64,000 nucleotides of DNA from Algoriphagus hitonicola (GTDB lineage: Bacteria; Bacteroidota; Bacteroidia; Cytophagales; Cyclobacteriaceae). Positions within the stretch are counted from its first letter, which is position 1. Each line of letters opens with the position of its first letter. The translations under genes and the position numbers were made by a program. The notes under the pieces were generated by a model. That model saw only the letters and a list, made by a program, of their open reading frames with translations. It was not told the DNA's origin and searched no databases. Below are positions 8,028 to 16,843 of this stretch, one piece after another. Location of the stretch: NCBI RefSeq assembly GCF_900113375.1, contig NZ_FOPC01000011.1, positions 6,530 through 70,529 on the forward strand, in the 5' to 3' direction.

Positions 8028-9227
8028 TTAACCGATAAAATAGTTGTATCCCAGTCCTAAAACTATACCTCCGGCTATGATCAATGGAGAGGTGATTTTG
8101 GTAAATTGAAGTAAAGAGTAGGTGCCCAGTACCATTAAAATATTAATCAAATTGGCCTCCATCGGCTCGAAAAGCAAATAAGCCGCTGCAATGAGCATCC
8201 CGCAGGATACCGCATTGATCCCTTCAAGTGCGGCTCTGACGGGGCGGTATTTTTTCAATTGCTCCCAAAATCTAATCACGAAGAAAATCATAAATATCCC
8301 CGGTAAAAAAATCCCCGCAGCAGCTATCAATCCCCCCGATAAAAAACCCAAAAACCCGAATTCTCTCATAGACAAGGCACCCACATAGGAAGAGATGCTG
8401 AAAGTAGGCCCGGGAATTCCCTGAGAAATCGCATAGCCAGTCAGAAATTCTTCCGAACTCAAAAATTGCTTAAAGTCCACAAACTCAGTGTAAAGATACG
8501 GGACCAATACCTGACCACCTCCGAAAATCAAACTCCCGTTTCGATAGAAGTTTTCGAATAAAATCACCGGCTGATATTGAGTAATTGCTCCCAATGTCGC
8601 AGCAAAAACCAATACTCCGGCCCACAAATAGAAATTGCTCCATTGGATTACTAGAGGTTGATCCTGTTCGATTTTGGGTTGTTTTTTATATTTGATAGAG
8701 GTGCTGAGCCCTCCTATGATCAACAGCACCGGGAAGACATAGGGAGAAGAATAGAAAAATGAAATAAAGGTCGAAATCAAGACCAATACCATTGCTTCGG
8801 TGGTTTGGACCATTTTGCCAATGGTTTTCTGAGCTGCAAAAATGATAAATCCAATGGCCATAGGCTGGATGAACTTAGCAAAATTGAGTGCTCCCGGAGT
8901 GTATTCTTGTAAAAAATGGATCAATGCTGCGGCAGCTGTCATCAATAAGGTCGCTGGAATAATCCATACCAAAAGTGCCAGATAGGCAAGGTTTGGGCCA
9001 CCGACCCGAAACCCTATCGCTGAAACTAGTTGGGTGGAAGAGGGGCCGGGCAGCATATTGCAGAGGGCATTCAGCTCCCAGAGTTCTTCTTCGGAAATGT
9101 AATTTCGCCTTTGAACCATCCGCTCCAAAAGCATGGCTAAAAATGCTTGAGGACCGCCAAATGCAGTAACAGAAAGGGCCAGAATGTCCCTTAAAAACAG
9201 GTAATATCTGACCCTTTTTACCGACAT
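8028..9227 (-). CDS. chrA: Chromate transporter, long-chain (CHR) family
   Basis: 399 residues, an integral membrane protein made of two homologous CHR halves. The first half has FGGPQAF and LPGPSSTQL; the second has FGGGQVLVPYL and GIPGPTFSI. This fits the two-domain ChrA type with about ten membrane helices. Characterised members export chromate, but many environmental copies have untested substrates (sulfate-like oxyanions). It is 4 bases upstream-adjacent to the 2OG oxygenase stop, so the two may be one transcript. I give the symbol because of clear family membership, not proven function. Confidence 0.85.
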   Translation of the reverse strand: MSVKRVRYYLFLRDILALSVTAFGGPQAFLAMLLERMVQRRNYISEEELWELNALCNMLPGPSSTQLVSAIGFRVGGPNLAYLALLVWIIPATLLMTAAAALIHFLQEYTPGALNFAKFIQPMAIGFIIFAAQKTIGKMVQTTEAMVLVLISTFISFFYSSPYVFPVLLIIGGLSTSIKYKKQPKIEQDQPLVIQWSNFYLWAGVLVFAATLGAITQYQPVILFENFYRNGSLIFGGGQVLVPYLYTEFVDFKQFLSSEEFLTGYAISQGIPGPTFSISSYVGALSMREFGFLGFLSGGLIAAAGIFLPGIFMIFFVIRFWEQLKKYRPVRAALEGINAVSCGMLIAAAYLLFEPMEANLINILMVLGTYSLLQFTKITSPLIIAGGIVLGLGYNYFIG

Positions 9228-9231
9228 GCGC

Positions 9232-10209
9232 TTATTTGCGTAAACCTAGTTCGCGAAGCCGCTCTTCCAAAAACTCTCCCGCTGTAGCATCGGTAAATTG
9301 TTTTGGGTGTTGCTCGTCCACACAATTGGCAAGGCAAGTCAAATCCATTTCAGATCTTGGATGCATGAAAAACGGAATAGAATATCTACTCGTATTCATG
9401 AGTTCTTTAGGTGGATTGACTACGCGATGGATGGTAGACTTTAATTTTTTATTGGTCAGGCGCTCCAGCATATCGCCCACATTGACAACCAGCTGATCTG
9501 GTAATGCCGTAATAGGGATCCATTTGCCATCTTTTCGAAGGACCTGCAAGCCGTCAGCACTTGCCCCCATCAGAAGGGTGATCAAATTGATGTCTCCATG
9601 TTCGGCTGCTCGGACAGCATCAGCAGGAACTTCCTCTGGATTTTCAATGGGGAAATAATGAATTTGACGCAGGATTGAATTTCCATATGCCACTTTGTCT
9701 TCGAAGTAGTCTTCTGGCAAGTTCAGGTTCAATGCAATTGCCTTTAGCATATTTCTGCCGGCATTTTCCAAAGTTTGGAAAGCTTCCAAAGCATCATTTT
9801 TAAATTGTGGAAGCTCCTCCGGCCAGATATTTTCCGGATATTCATTTTTCACAGAATCTCCATCGGGAATTTTGCTGAGTTCCTGACCCACATGGTAAAA
9901 TTCCTTGAGGTCACCGGTGTTTCGTCCCTTGGCGTGTTCTTTTCCTTTGCCGGTGTATCCGCGCTGAAATCCGATTTCCGGTTTTTCATAGTTCATTTTG
10001 ACCTCATCGGGTAGGGCAAAAAACTCCTTAATAGAGCTGTAAAGTCTATGTTGGAGCTCCTGAGAGAGGCCATGGTTTTTGATGGCGACAAAACCTATGT
10101 TTTCATAAGCTTCACCTAATTTTTTTACAAATTGAGCCTTCTGTTCTGCATTTCCCGAGGTGAAATCTGCTAAATCCAGGCTGGGTATTTCGTCAAATAG
10201 AATTTCCAT
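9232..10209 (-). CDS. 2-oxoglutarate-Fe(II) oxygenase, isopenicillin-N-synthase-like
   Basis: 325 residues from the ATG at 10209 (MEILFDEIPSLDL). The longer open frame to 10347 runs into the divergent lipoprotein promoter and lacks homology-like text. The N-terminal DIOX_N-type region is followed by the jelly-roll core. The iron ligands are His204, Asp206 and His261, and the 2-oxoglutarate-binding Arg275-x-Ser277 lies in RYSIPFF. Such enzymes hydroxylate or desaturate small molecules; the substrate cannot be read from the sequence. Confidence 0.85.
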   Translation of the reverse strand: MEILFDEIPSLDLADFTSGNAEQKAQFVKKLGEAYENIGFVAIKNHGLSQELQHRLYSSIKEFFALPDEVKMNYEKPEIGFQRGYTGKGKEHAKGRNTGDLKEFYHVGQELSKIPDGDSVKNEYPENIWPEELPQFKNDALEAFQTLENAGRNMLKAIALNLNLPEDYFEDKVAYGNSILRQIHYFPIENPEEVPADAVRAAEHGDINLITLLMGASADGLQVLRKDGKWIPITALPDQLVVNVGDMLERLTNKKLKSTIHRVVNPPKELMNTSRYSIPFFMHPRSEMDLTCLANCVDEQHPKQFTDATAGEFLEERLRELGLRK

Positions 10210-10273
10210 ATTGTTGATATTCCAGAATTTTTGGGTAAAAATAATACCTTTAGTATCAAATTCTTTCACAATC

Positions 10274-11041
10274 ATGAAAAACCTGAACGGAGTGCTGGTT
10301 TTACTTTCCTTTTGTCTCGCCTGTGGCGAAGAGCGAAAGCGCATCAACGAGGTGGAAATAGATTCCTCCGGGGATTCGACAGCCTTGGCAGAAGAAAAGC
10401 CGAGGGTTCAATTTTACCAGGTGGAAGAGGAGGAAGCTTATCCGGATGCCATCTTGGAGTTGTATTCTCCGTTGGGAAATCAAGTATTTGACCCAGGTGA
10501 GGTCCCTTTTGAATTTAACATCAAGAATTATCCCTTTGGTGAGGTGGGTGATACTTCCTTTCGACTTTATACCATTCTAAACGGAGGAGACCCGGTGGGT
10601 TTTCGCACACCTATTTTTCAGCAAGAACTCGGAGAGGGGAGTTTTCGGGTGGTTGCCTATTTGGTGGATGAAAAAGGCATTTCGCTGAAAAATTTTGGGA
10701 ATTATGTGGATCGGGATTTTCAAGTTGGTGAGTCCAGGCCCTTTCCTTATTCTGCCGAACCCTATTTAGGATTAAATCTCCCACATAATGATCAGGAGTT
10801 TGAACAGGCTGAACCCATCGTGGTGGATTTTTTGGTAGTAGGTGGAGATATGAAGCTGGATGGGCTGATCGTCCGCGTGGAGATCGGGGAGTTGAGTTAT
10901 GAGGTAGATCACATGGCTCCAATCCACCTCGAGAATATGTTGCCGGGAGATTATTTGCTTCAAGTCAAATTGCTGCGCAAAGATGGAAAGGAGCTCGAAG
11001 GACCTTTCTCCTCGGTTACCAAGCGGATTCTTGTGAGATAA
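10274..11041 (+). CDS. Lipoprotein of unknown function
   Basis: 255 residues from the ATG at 10274. A short signal peptide ends in the lipobox LAC-G with Cys17, so it should be lipidated. The rest is beta-rich, with at least two segments resembling Ig-like or fibronectin-like strands (SPLGNQVFDPGEVPFEFNI and a second half from NLPHNDQEF). I do not recognise a named family. It is divergent from the 2OG oxygenase, with only 64 bases between the two starts, and 33 bases upstream of serS. Confidence 0.75.
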   Translation: MKNLNGVLVLLSFCLACGEERKRINEVEIDSSGDSTALAEEKPRVQFYQVEEEEAYPDAILELYSPLGNQVFDPGEVPFEFNIKNYPFGEVGDTSFRLYTILNGGDPVGFRTPIFQQELGEGSFRVVAYLVDEKGISLKNFGNYVDRDFQVGESRPFPYSAEPYLGLNLPHNDQEFEQAEPIVVDFLVVGGDMKLDGLIVRVEIGELSYEVDHMAPIHLENMLPGDYLLQVKLLRKDGKELEGPFSSVTKRILVR

Positions 11042-11046
11042 GTGCT

Positions 11047-11054
11047 TATCTTTG
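11047..11054 (+). promoter_or_regulatory. Candidate -7 promoter element (TATCTTTG) for serS
   Basis: TATCTTTG matches the Bacteroidota sigma-A -7 consensus TAnnTTTG and lies 20 bases before the serS start, giving a very short leader. No TTG at the expected -33 spacing is seen (nearest TTG is 13 bases upstream), so this is only partly supported. Confidence 0.4.
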
Positions 11055-11074
11055 GCAATCGAAAAAAATAAACC

Positions 11075-12346
11075 ATGCTATTAGTTAATACTATTCGAGA
11101 TCAATTTGATCGGGTTTTGGCCGGTCTGGAAAAGCGGAATTTCCCAGAAGCCAAGTCTATTTTGACCCAAGTCATCGCGCTGGATGATCAGCGAAAAGCC
11201 AGTCAAACCCAGAGAGATCAACTTCAGGCCGAGTCCAATTCGATATCAAAGGAAATCGGACAATTGATGAGGCTTGGAAAAAAAGAAGAAGCCGAAATAA
11301 TAAAATCAAAAACCACCGAACTCAAGCTGCAGGTCAAAGAACTTGAGGATAAAAATGCCACCGCTGAAGAGGAATTAAAGGCTTTGCTCTATACGATTCC
11401 CAATATTCCTCATTTTTCTGTTCCTGCAGGAAAATCTGCCGAGGACAACGAAGTGGTATTTGAGCATGGCGTGATTCCCGATTTGGGTGAAAATAAGGTG
11501 CCACACTGGGAACTGATCAAAAGCTATGACATCATCGATTTTGACCTGGGTGTGAAAATAGCTGGTGCAGGTTTTCCGGTTTACAAAGGAAAAGGAGCTA
11601 GGCTTCAGCGAGCACTGATCAATTTCTTTTTGGATGAGGCTTTGGCAGCAGGATTTATGGAAGTGCAGCCGCCCATTTTGGTCAATGAGGATTCGGGCTT
11701 TGGGACAGGTCAACTTCCGGACAAGGAAGGGCAGATGTACCATGATGCCGCAGATAATCTTTATTTGATCCCAACGGCAGAAGTACCGATTACCAACCTT
11801 TATCGTGATGTGATCTTATCAGAGGAGGATTTACCCATTAAGAATGTCGGATATACACCTTGTTTCAGGAGGGAGGCAGGTTCCTGGGGTGCTCATGTCA
11901 GAGGACTGAATAGACTCCATCAGTTTGACAAAGTAGAAATCGTTCAAATCACCCATCCCGATCATTCTTATCGGGCGCTTGAGGAAATGAGTTCGTATGT
12001 TCAAGGGTTGCTTAAAAAACTGGAATTGCCCTATCGCGTCTTACGATTGTGTGGAGGAGATATGGGCTTTACGAGTGCTTTGACCTATGACATGGAAGTG
12101 TACTCTGCCGCCCAAGAGCGATGGCTGGAGGTGAGTTCGGTGTCCAACTTTGAGACCTATCAATCCAATCGCTTGAAGCTTCGCTTTAAAGATGGAGATA
12201 AAAAGACCCAATTAGCTCACACCTTAAATGGTTCAGCTTTGGCCCTACCTCGGATTGTGGCGTCTATTTTGGAAAATAACCAAAGTCCCGACGGGATTCA
12301 CATGCCAAAAGTGCTTCATTCCTATTTGGGATTTGATAAAATTTAA
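11075..12346 (+). CDS. serS: Seryl-tRNA synthetase
   Basis: 423 residues, standard for bacterial SerRS. The N-terminal long antiparallel coiled coil (about residues 25-105, dense in Lys, Glu and Gln) binds the tRNA variable arm. The class II catalytic core follows: motif 2 is CFRREAGSWGAHVRGL near residue 265, and motif 3 is LNGSALALPR near residue 385. It charges tRNA-Ser and tRNA-Sec with serine in the cytoplasm. A terminator follows immediately. Confidence 0.97.
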   Translation: MLLVNTIRDQFDRVLAGLEKRNFPEAKSILTQVIALDDQRKASQTQRDQLQAESNSISKEIGQLMRLGKKEEAEIIKSKTTELKLQVKELEDKNATAEEELKALLYTIPNIPHFSVPAGKSAEDNEVVFEHGVIPDLGENKVPHWELIKSYDIIDFDLGVKIAGAGFPVYKGKGARLQRALINFFLDEALAAGFMEVQPPILVNEDSGFGTGQLPDKEGQMYHDAADNLYLIPTAEVPITNLYRDVILSEEDLPIKNVGYTPCFRREAGSWGAHVRGLNRLHQFDKVEIVQITHPDHSYRALEEMSSYVQGLLKKLELPYRVLRLCGGDMGFTSALTYDMEVYSAAQERWLEVSSVSNFETYQSNRLKLRFKDGDKKTQLAHTLNGSALALPRIVASILENNQSPDGIHMPKVLHSYLGFDKI

Positions 12347-12353
12347 TCTAAAG

Positions 12354-12377
12354 CCGCTCCATTCGAGCGGTTTTTTT
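12354..12377 (+). terminator. Rho-independent terminator of serS
   Basis: The perfect stem CCGCTC/GAGCGG with a 5-base loop is followed by seven T residues, 8 bases after the serS stop. Confidence 0.9.
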
Positions 12378-12387
12378 GAAAGTGTAA

Positions 12388-12822
12388 ATGTCAAAATCGA
12401 TGAAAAACTGCCTTGCCCTTTTGATTTTGCTGCTAAGTGGTCTAAGCTTAAATGCTCAAGAAAAATCTGATCGTGATCAAATCACCGAGACCGTAAACTG
12501 GTATTTTGAAGGGATGATGGAGCGGAATTTGGAAAAACTGGAACGGGCTTTTTTGCCCGAGGCCAGGTTGATTGGATATCGTGGGGAAAATTTGACCATT
12601 ACGGATTTTAAAACCTGGTCGGGAAATACGGCTTCGGGAAATCCGAGAAATGCTAAGGAATACAGAAATGAGATCGTGTCTATCCGAGTCCAGGGAAATA
12701 CTGCCTCTGTCGAAACAGAGTTGTATTGGCCGGAGATTTATTATTATGATTTTTTGACTTTGATTAAAGTGGAAGGAAGCTGGAAAATCGTCCACAAAAG
12801 TTGGTGGGAAAAGCCACTATAA
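12388..12822 (+). CDS. Secreted NTF2-like (lumazine-binding/SnoaL-type) protein
   Basis: 144 residues with a signal peptide ending near LNAQ (residue 23). The mature part has the NTF2-like alpha+beta cone layout: an N-terminal helix (VNWYFEGMMERNLEKLERAF), then strands and a final WKIVHKSWW strand. Related proteins bind small ligands or act as associated domains; no catalytic residues can be assigned. It starts 10 bases after the serS terminator and its stop overlaps the convergent coaE stop by 6 bases. Confidence 0.75.
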   Translation: MSKSMKNCLALLILLLSGLSLNAQEKSDRDQITETVNWYFEGMMERNLEKLERAFLPEARLIGYRGENLTITDFKTWSGNTASGNPRNAKEYRNEIVSIRVQGNTASVETELYWPEIYYYDFLTLIKVEGSWKIVHKSWWEKPL

Positions 12823-13410
12823 ACTCAGCTTTTGATGAATATCCAATACCTGTGGAATCAACAGGGCATTGTCTTTATTTTTAATTACAAAATCTGCCTT
12901 TTCGTTTTTGACTTCATCAGGTAATTGCTGATCGATAATTTGGTTGATCTGCTCGAGCGTGCGATGAGCATCTCGCATGAGAATCCGATTGACTCGTACT
13001 TTCAAAGGCGAACTAATTGTAATTACGGCATCGAGCTTTTCTTCTCCACCGGTTTCAAAAATCAATGCGGCTTCTTTGAGTACGTAAGGACTGTTTTGTT
13101 GATTTGCCCAGTTTTCAAAATCTTCACCTACGGCAGGATGCACTATACTGTTGATGAGTTTAACCTTTTCAGGATCAGAAAAGACGGTTTTTGCCAAAAA
13201 TTCTCGATTGATGGTTCCTTGTTCCGTGTAGCTTTCCGCACCAAAGTTTTTTTGAATTTTCTCTTTTAAGGCTTGATTATCATTCATTAAAAACTTAGCC
13301 CGATCATCAGCAGAATAGATTGGAATACCTAAGATTTCAAAAATTCTGGCAACGGTAGATTTTCCCGAGCCGATGCCTCCGGTAATTCCTACTCTTTTTG
13401 GTTTATTCAT
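12817..13410 (-). CDS. coaE: Dephospho-CoA kinase
   Basis: 197 residues. The P-loop GGIGSGKST is at residues 10-18 and the following IYSADDRAK segment fits the CoaE substrate site. It phosphorylates the 3'-OH of dephospho-CoA, the last step of coenzyme A synthesis. Its start overlaps the 3' end of the YbbR-domain gene by 8 bases, so it belongs to the ybbR-yajC-nusB transcript. Confidence 0.95.
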   Translation of the reverse strand: MNKPKRVGITGGIGSGKSTVARIFEILGIPIYSADDRAKFLMNDNQALKEKIQKNFGAESYTEQGTINREFLAKTVFSDPEKVKLINSIVHPAVGEDFENWANQQNSPYVLKEAALIFETGGEEKLDAVITISSPLKVRVNRILMRDAHRTLEQINQIIDQQLPDEVKNEKADFVIKNKDNALLIPQVLDIHQKLSL

Positions 13411-14368
13411 ACTTAAGTCTAAGAATAGACGGTTCTATTCGTACCTGATCCAAAAAGGGCGGCATAGGCCTGACCTGCACATCAATGGTAGAATCTTGCC
13501 TGTTTCGTTTAGCAAAATCAAGAACGGCTTCAAATTCCAGCTCTTTCAATTCTTCGGTTTCGCGTTCGTCCACCAAATAATACATCATAATGAGCGGTTC
13601 TTCCTCCTCCAGCGTGACGGTTCGGGGAAAATTTATCTTCTTGATCTTTAGTCTTTTATTTCCTTCGAGGAAAGCCACCAAATCCAAACTGACGGCCACG
13701 GTTTCTTCTTCAATTTTGATAAATTCCTCCAGTTCCTTTGAAACGCTCAATTCGACATTTTTAGTAAGATCATCCTGAAGTCGATTTTCATCCAGATTTA
13801 CTGGAAATTCTCCTTCAAAAAGTTCAATAATGGATTGAGGCCCTGTGACTGTAATTTGGCTGGGCTCAAAGGCAGGTTCTTCTAAAATTCTAAAATTATT
13901 GGCTAAGGTAAAACTAGTAGAATCGAGAACCGGGATCAATTTTACAGTTTGAATGGGATCAATTTCATAGTGAATGGAATCATCCACAATAGAAATCAAT
14001 TGGGTAGGGGTGATAAATTCCGAAAAAGTACGTTTGAGATCAGAGGCAAGGATGTAATCAGAATTTGCGGGACGATCTAATTCGATAGAAAAGGGAGTAT
14101 TGTTGACGTTAAAGTATTTGCGGAGCAGATCCCAGCCATTACCGCTGATTTCGATTTGGACTGACTCGGGCAAAGGTTTGACAGCCATGTAATCTTCCTG
14201 ATCGAAGATGAATTCGATCGGAAAATCGACAATAGTGGTATAGTCGTCCTTATTCAGGGCGTTTAAAATCCAAAAAGTGGTAGCCGCTGCCACGCAGAGT
14301 ACTACCACTTTTAGATTAGAGAGTTTTTTAGGAGAAATCCTTTCTGAGGATTTTTTAGTATCCGGCAA
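13403..14368 (-). CDS. YbbR-like domain protein
   Basis: 321 residues from a TTG start at 14368; no in-frame ATG precedes the single membrane anchor (VVVLCVAAATTFWILNAL, about residues 21-38). The rest is extracytoplasmic, beta-rich and built of YbbR-like repeats (for example PVLDSTSFTLANNFRILEE). In other bacteria YbbR proteins are linked to regulation of the cyclic-di-AMP cyclase CdaA; no cdaA gene is in this window. It overlaps coaE and sits 9 bases after yajC. Confidence 0.8.
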   Translation of the reverse strand: MPDTKKSSERISPKKLSNLKVVVLCVAAATTFWILNALNKDDYTTIVDFPIEFIFDQEDYMAVKPLPESVQIEISGNGWDLLRKYFNVNNTPFSIELDRPANSDYILASDLKRTFSEFITPTQLISIVDDSIHYEIDPIQTVKLIPVLDSTSFTLANNFRILEEPAFEPSQITVTGPQSIIELFEGEFPVNLDENRLQDDLTKNVELSVSKELEEFIKIEEETVAVSLDLVAFLEGNKRLKIKKINFPRTVTLEEEEPLIMMYYLVDERETEELKELEFEAVLDFAKRNRQDSTIDVQVRPMPPFLDQVRIEPSILRLKYE

Positions 14369-14377
14369 AATTCAATT

Positions 14378-14689
14378 TTATTTAGACGTTTTTTTGGAGA
14401 AATCCATGGAGACGGCAGATTTTTCAACCCTGACCTTGAATCCGCGATCCAGTTCGAGGATCACGATGTCATTTTCGACTGAACTGACCTTGCCATGAAG
14501 CCCACCAATGGTGACGACATCGTCTCCTTTTTTGATTTCTTCAATAAATTTTTTGGTCTCTTTTTGTTTTTTCTGCTGTGGTCTGATCATAAAGAAATAC
14601 ATGATCAATATGATAGAACCAAACAGGAAAACCTGTCCCATAATGCCTGAGCCACCCGCGGCGGCCTGTGCCAAAACTGTTACGATCAT
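14378..14689 (-). CDS. yajC: Preprotein translocase accessory subunit YajC
   Basis: 103 residues with one N-terminal transmembrane helix (QVFLFGSIILIMYFFMI), the FMIRPQQKKQKE signature right after it, and a small beta domain carrying DDVVTIGGLHGKV. YajC associates with SecDF in the inner membrane and helps protein export. It lies 3 bases after the DUF1573 gene and 9 bases before the YbbR gene on the same strand. Confidence 0.93.
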   Translation of the reverse strand: MIVTVLAQAAAGGSGIMGQVFLFGSIILIMYFFMIRPQQKKQKETKKFIEEIKKGDDVVTIGGLHGKVSSVENDIVILELDRGFKVRVEKSAVSMDFSKKTSK

Positions 14690-14692
14690 GGA

Positions 14693-15232
14693 TTATCTTT
14701 TCACAGGACCGACTGCTCCGGAACCAGCAACTTTAGGAGTCACGGTTCCTCTCATTCTTAGTCTTGTAACTGTTGGGTTTGTATTTGCCTGAATCGTAAC
14801 GGTTGGAGACTGAGCTCCGGATTTTGCTGCGGAGTTAAATACCACTTTGACAAAACCTTCTTCTCCTGGATTTACCGGCGCTTTGGTCCAGTCAGGGCTT
14901 GTACATCCGCAAGAAGCCGTGATATTAGAAATAACCAAAGGCGCTTCACCGTTGTTGGTGAAATTAAATACGCGCTCGATTACTTCACCTTCTCGGATAG
15001 TGCCAAAATCGTATTCCATTTCTGAGAATTCGAAAGCTCCCAAGCTGCTGGGATCAGCAGTCTGAGTGGATTGGGCATTGACTGGAGTGACTGAAGAGCC
15101 ACCAGTTTCTAGTTGGGCGATTTTTTCCTCTAGTGCCTTAATCTTAGCATCTTGCTCGCTTTTTTGGCTACATGAAGTACCCAAAGCCAAGGCTAGGACC
15201 AAAGCAGCTAAACTCATGAATTTCATTTTCAT
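14693..15232 (-). CDS. DUF1573 lipoprotein
   Basis: 179 residues. A signal peptide ends at lipobox Cys21 (GTSC). A short coiled linker is followed by a DUF1573 Ig-like domain with the conserved SCGCTSPDW segment (about residues 112-120), where two cysteines lie close together. DUF1573 proteins are frequent in Bacteroidota and are probably periplasmic; their role is not established. It is embedded in the yajC-nusB gene string, 1-3 bases from its neighbours. Confidence 0.8.
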   Translation of the reverse strand: MKMKFMSLAALVLALALGTSCSQKSEQDAKIKALEEKIAQLETGGSSVTPVNAQSTQTADPSSLGAFEFSEMEYDFGTIREGEVIERVFNFTNNGEAPLVISNITASCGCTSPDWTKAPVNPGEEGFVKVVFNSAAKSGAQSPTVTIQANTNPTVTRLRMRGTVTPKVAGSGAVGPVKR

Positions 15233-15233
15233 A

Positions 15234-15536
15234 TTAGTTTTTCTCTTGATTTATTTGGTCGATTAATTTATTTACATCAGTAAGCAGATTTTCTGCTTTA
15301 TTTTTTGCCTCGGTAATGACACGTTTGCCTTCTGTCTTGGCCTCGTTTAGGTGAAGTTCTTTTCCTTCGACGAGTTCATCGATCAATTCTTCCAGCTCTT
15401 TTTTGTATTTGGAGAGCCTGAATGAAAGACGGTCACGTGTATTACTTCCTGTGTCAGGGGCGAAAAGTACACCCATAGCGGCACCTACTCCGGCCCCAAT
15501 GACAAATGCGATGAGTGAATTGCTGTTTTTGCTCAT
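15234..15536 (-). CDS. YtxH domain-containing protein
   Basis: 100 residues. The glycine-rich membrane segment GAGVGAAMGVLFAPDTGSNT (residues 14-33) is the YtxH hallmark, followed by an amphipathic Lys/Glu coiled coil. It is probably anchored in the inner membrane. Bacillus YtxH is a general-stress protein, but the function here is unknown. It lies between nusB and the DUF1573 gene with minimal gaps. Confidence 0.85.
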   Translation of the reverse strand: MSKNSNSLIAFVIGAGVGAAMGVLFAPDTGSNTRDRLSFRLSKYKKELEELIDELVEGKELHLNEAKTEGKRVITEAKNKAENLLTDVNKLIDQINQEKN

Positions 15537-15543
15537 AATTTTA

Positions 15544-16728
15544 TTATTTATTGTCCAAAAGTCCTCTTCCGCTTTTACGGATTTTTCCTTGATCGGTTAG
15601 CTCTTTTGACATGACATCTAGTAGTCCATTTACAAATTGCTTGCTTTTGGGCGTACTGTATGTTTTTGAGATGTCGATGTACTCGTTAATACTGACCTTG
15701 ACAGGGATGCTCGGAAACCGCTGCATTTCTGTGACGGCCATCGATATGATGATTTTGTCGGTAAATGCCAAGCGGTCGATGTCCCAGTTTTTTGTTTTTT
15801 GGGCGATCATTGTCTTGGTTTCAAGATCGCTTTCGATGGTGAAGTTAAAGATATTTTGAAAAAACTCCTTATCCTCTTCCCAGTTCATGGCGATCTCGGG
15901 CATTTCACCTTCCAAATTATCTTCCGGATTGGCGGCATTCTTTAATACTTTAGATGCCAAACTCCTTACAATGGACTTGTTCTCTGTCCAATTAAGGTCT
16001 TTTTCCGAAAAGTAGTTCAATATGACCTCGTTTTTGAAGATGATTTTTTTCAAAAGCTCATCCACTGCGGCGAAATCTTGCTCCAAGGTAGGTTCGGCAA
16101 TTGAAATGTATGCCTGATATTCCGGAGAGGGTTTGATGTAATCTCTAAACCATTCTCTAATCTCCAGCTCGAGATCATTTAGATTCGCATTGTTTTTGGC
16201 AACCGCTGCCCGATATTGATCTGATTCCCTCAAATTGACCAAGATTTGGTTTTTGGCCAAGTTCAGTTCATTGGCAAATACAGCAGGTTTGGGGCTATTA
16301 AATCGACTTTTCTTTTCGGATTCCTTTTCCACATGTTTGGAAAAAGCCTGTAGCAATTCGATAGCCAATAGGTAAAGCTGTGGAATACGCTCTGCGGAGG
16401 CGACCATATTTTTGAGAAGAAAATCTTGGTCTTTTTTATTCGATTTGTGAAACTGCTGAATCGCTTCGAGTACTACTTTTTTTACTTTGGGGCTGGTTTC
16501 AGCAGCTTGGAGATGACCTTTGGATTCCAGGTTTTTTTCAAATAGACCGATGGCCAGGTCAGCTTCTCTGCCGAGAGCAGCTTTGTCCTGCACCTCCATA
16601 CTATTCAAGTCTGGTAGAAAAGACTCTCGTATAAAGTCCTTCGCAAGGTTGAAATTTGATCCCTTGCATTGCTCATAGGCGTAAAGGTTTTGAAAAGCTT
16701 TGACCCTGAGGATTCTTCTGTTTAGCAT
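15544..16728 (-). CDS. nusB: Transcription antitermination factor NusB (long Bacteroidota form)
   Basis: 394 residues from the ATG at 16728 (MLNRRILRVKAFQNLYAYEQ), which is the true NusB N-terminus; the longer open frame to 16875 runs into the leucine dehydrogenase terminator. The C-terminal third has the NusB core (LAFTDKIIISMAVTEMQRF and VSINEYIDISKTYSTPKS). The middle is an insertion of about 200 residues relative to E. coli NusB (139 residues), as is usual in Bacteroidota. NusB with NusE binds boxA RNA to prevent premature termination of rRNA operons. Confidence 0.92.
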   Translation of the reverse strand: MLNRRILRVKAFQNLYAYEQCKGSNFNLAKDFIRESFLPDLNSMEVQDKAALGREADLAIGLFEKNLESKGHLQAAETSPKVKKVVLEAIQQFHKSNKKDQDFLLKNMVASAERIPQLYLLAIELLQAFSKHVEKESEKKSRFNSPKPAVFANELNLAKNQILVNLRESDQYRAAVAKNNANLNDLELEIREWFRDYIKPSPEYQAYISIAEPTLEQDFAAVDELLKKIIFKNEVILNYFSEKDLNWTENKSIVRSLASKVLKNAANPEDNLEGEMPEIAMNWEEDKEFFQNIFNFTIESDLETKTMIAQKTKNWDIDRLAFTDKIIISMAVTEMQRFPSIPVKVSINEYIDISKTYSTPKSKQFVNGLLDVMSKELTDQGKIRKSGRGLLDNK

Positions 16729-16792
16729 AATGTGTAAAACGAGCTGTAAATATAGGCATTTTGGATGGGCTTGTCCCAGCCTATCAAAGACA

Positions 16793-16824
16793 AAAAACCA
16801 CCGAAAGTGGTTCCGGTGGTTTTT
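16793..16824 (-). terminator. Rho-independent terminator of leucine dehydrogenase
   Basis: The 11-bp inverted repeat AAAAACCACCG/CGGTGGTTTTT with a 10-base loop lies 20 bases beyond the dehydrogenase stop. It separates that gene from nusB. Confidence 0.88.
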
Positions 16825-16843
16825 ACTTGTAATTTGAAGTGTT

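Noticed and set aside
7661-8038. A 125-residue plus-strand frame across the CBS/ChrA gap
   Set aside because: Most of it is antisense to the CBS gene, and the remainder covers only the intergenic gap.
9232-10347. The longer 371-codon reading of the 2OG oxygenase
   Set aside because: The first 46 codons overlap the divergent lipoprotein promoter and start, and do not resemble the family; the ATG at 10209 gives the expected domain start.
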